Source: CAZTPH01 sp031552655
GTDB lineage: Bacteria > Pseudomonadota > Gammaproteobacteria > UBA9339
Length of the DNA: 14,584 nucleotides
Reading direction: 5' to 3'
NCBI GenBank assembly: GCA_031552655.1
Contig: JAVBML010000027.1
Span: forward strand, 1 to 14,584
Both the position numbers and the translations under genes were made by a program. Below the pieces are notes generated by a model, which was not told the origin of the DNA, searched no databases, and was given only the letters and a program-made list of their open reading frames with translations. Shown here piece by piece: positions 14,467 through 14,584 of this stretch (positions within the stretch are counted from its first letter, which is position 1; every line of letters starts with the position of its first letter).

Positions 14467-14583
14467 AACGTTTAGGCCATCGTGACCCCTAAACGTACTC
14501 GTCTTAACGCAGCAAGTTAATTCGCCTCGGCCGTCCCGCAGCTGGAATACGCTACTATGACTTAACGCTGAGTATAGATTTTT
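14445..14583. repeat. Right copy of 139-bp inverted repeat
   Basis: This is the reverse complement of 1-139 with four mismatches. Its inner edge (14445) falls inside the final codons of the 465-aa gene, and the stop codon at 14464-14466 is repeat sequence. At the left end the neighbouring gene stops 39 nt before the repeat, so the element sits in a different relation to each gene. This suggests it moved or recombined rather than being part of a duplicated gene end. Confidence 0.93.
14468..14496. other. Hairpin inside right repeat
   Basis: The 9-bp stem acgtttagg (14468-14476) / cctaaacgt (14488-14496) begins one base after the stop codon of the 465-aa gene. It may act in transcription termination or mRNA 3'-end protection, although no U-tract follows. 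Both arms are unchanged between the two repeat copies. Confidence 0.6.
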
Positions 14584-14584
14584 A

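Noticed and set aside
1..14584. Linear plasmid or phage genome with terminal inverted repeats
   Set aside because: The cargo is core chromosomal genes (glnS, lepA, tpiA, kdsB), with no replication, capsid or telomere-resolvase gene, and the two ends are not identical.

Overview
The window is a stretch of bacterial chromosome, most likely one draft contig, from a Gram-negative organism. CMP-KDO synthetase (KdsB) implies lipopolysaccharide, and a type IV pilin with the retraction ATPase PilT implies retractable pili. The glutaminyl-tRNA synthetase resembles those of beta/gammaproteobacteria, but I cannot place the organism further. Base composition is AT-rich throughout. It is richest in A+T in the two unrecognised secreted-protein genes at the ends and somewhat less so in the housekeeping genes.

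Layout from left to right. (1) A 139-bp repeat (1-139), whose inverted copy ends the window (14445-14583), 135/139 identical. (2) An unknown secreted protein on the minus strand (179-793), then about 340 bp without a convincing gene. (3) A two-gene plus-strand unit, rdgB and yhhQ (1134-2445), overlapping by 8 nt. (4) pilT (minus) and an MSHA-like pilin (plus), diverging from a shared 164-bp promoter region. (5) A bidirectional terminator at about 4162-4191. (6) A long minus-strand block read from 11186 down to 4208: feoA, feoB, a formate/nitrite-family channel, tpiA, kdsB, a FosX-like enzyme and lepA. It probably has extra internal promoters before tpiA and lepA. (7) glnS (plus), divergent from feoA. 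(8) A second unknown secreted, helix-rich protein (plus), whose last six codons and stop lie inside the right repeat copy.

Most content is ordinary housekeeping: nucleotide-pool cleaning, queuosine-precursor uptake, ferrous iron uptake, glycolysis, KDO activation, translation and tRNA charging. I see no mobile-element gene, CRISPR array, tRNA or rRNA, and no clear new multi-gene system.

The points most worth a second look are these: the long inverted repeats at the window ends and their hairpin; a set of promoters that place the transcription start at or within a few bases of the rdgB, glnS and lepA start codons, none of which has a Shine-Dalgarno sequence; a FosX-type fosfomycin-hydrolase homologue embedded 2 nt after kdsB; an Asp-to-Asn change in a normally conserved KdsB motif; and two unassigned exported proteins transcribed outward into the repeats.
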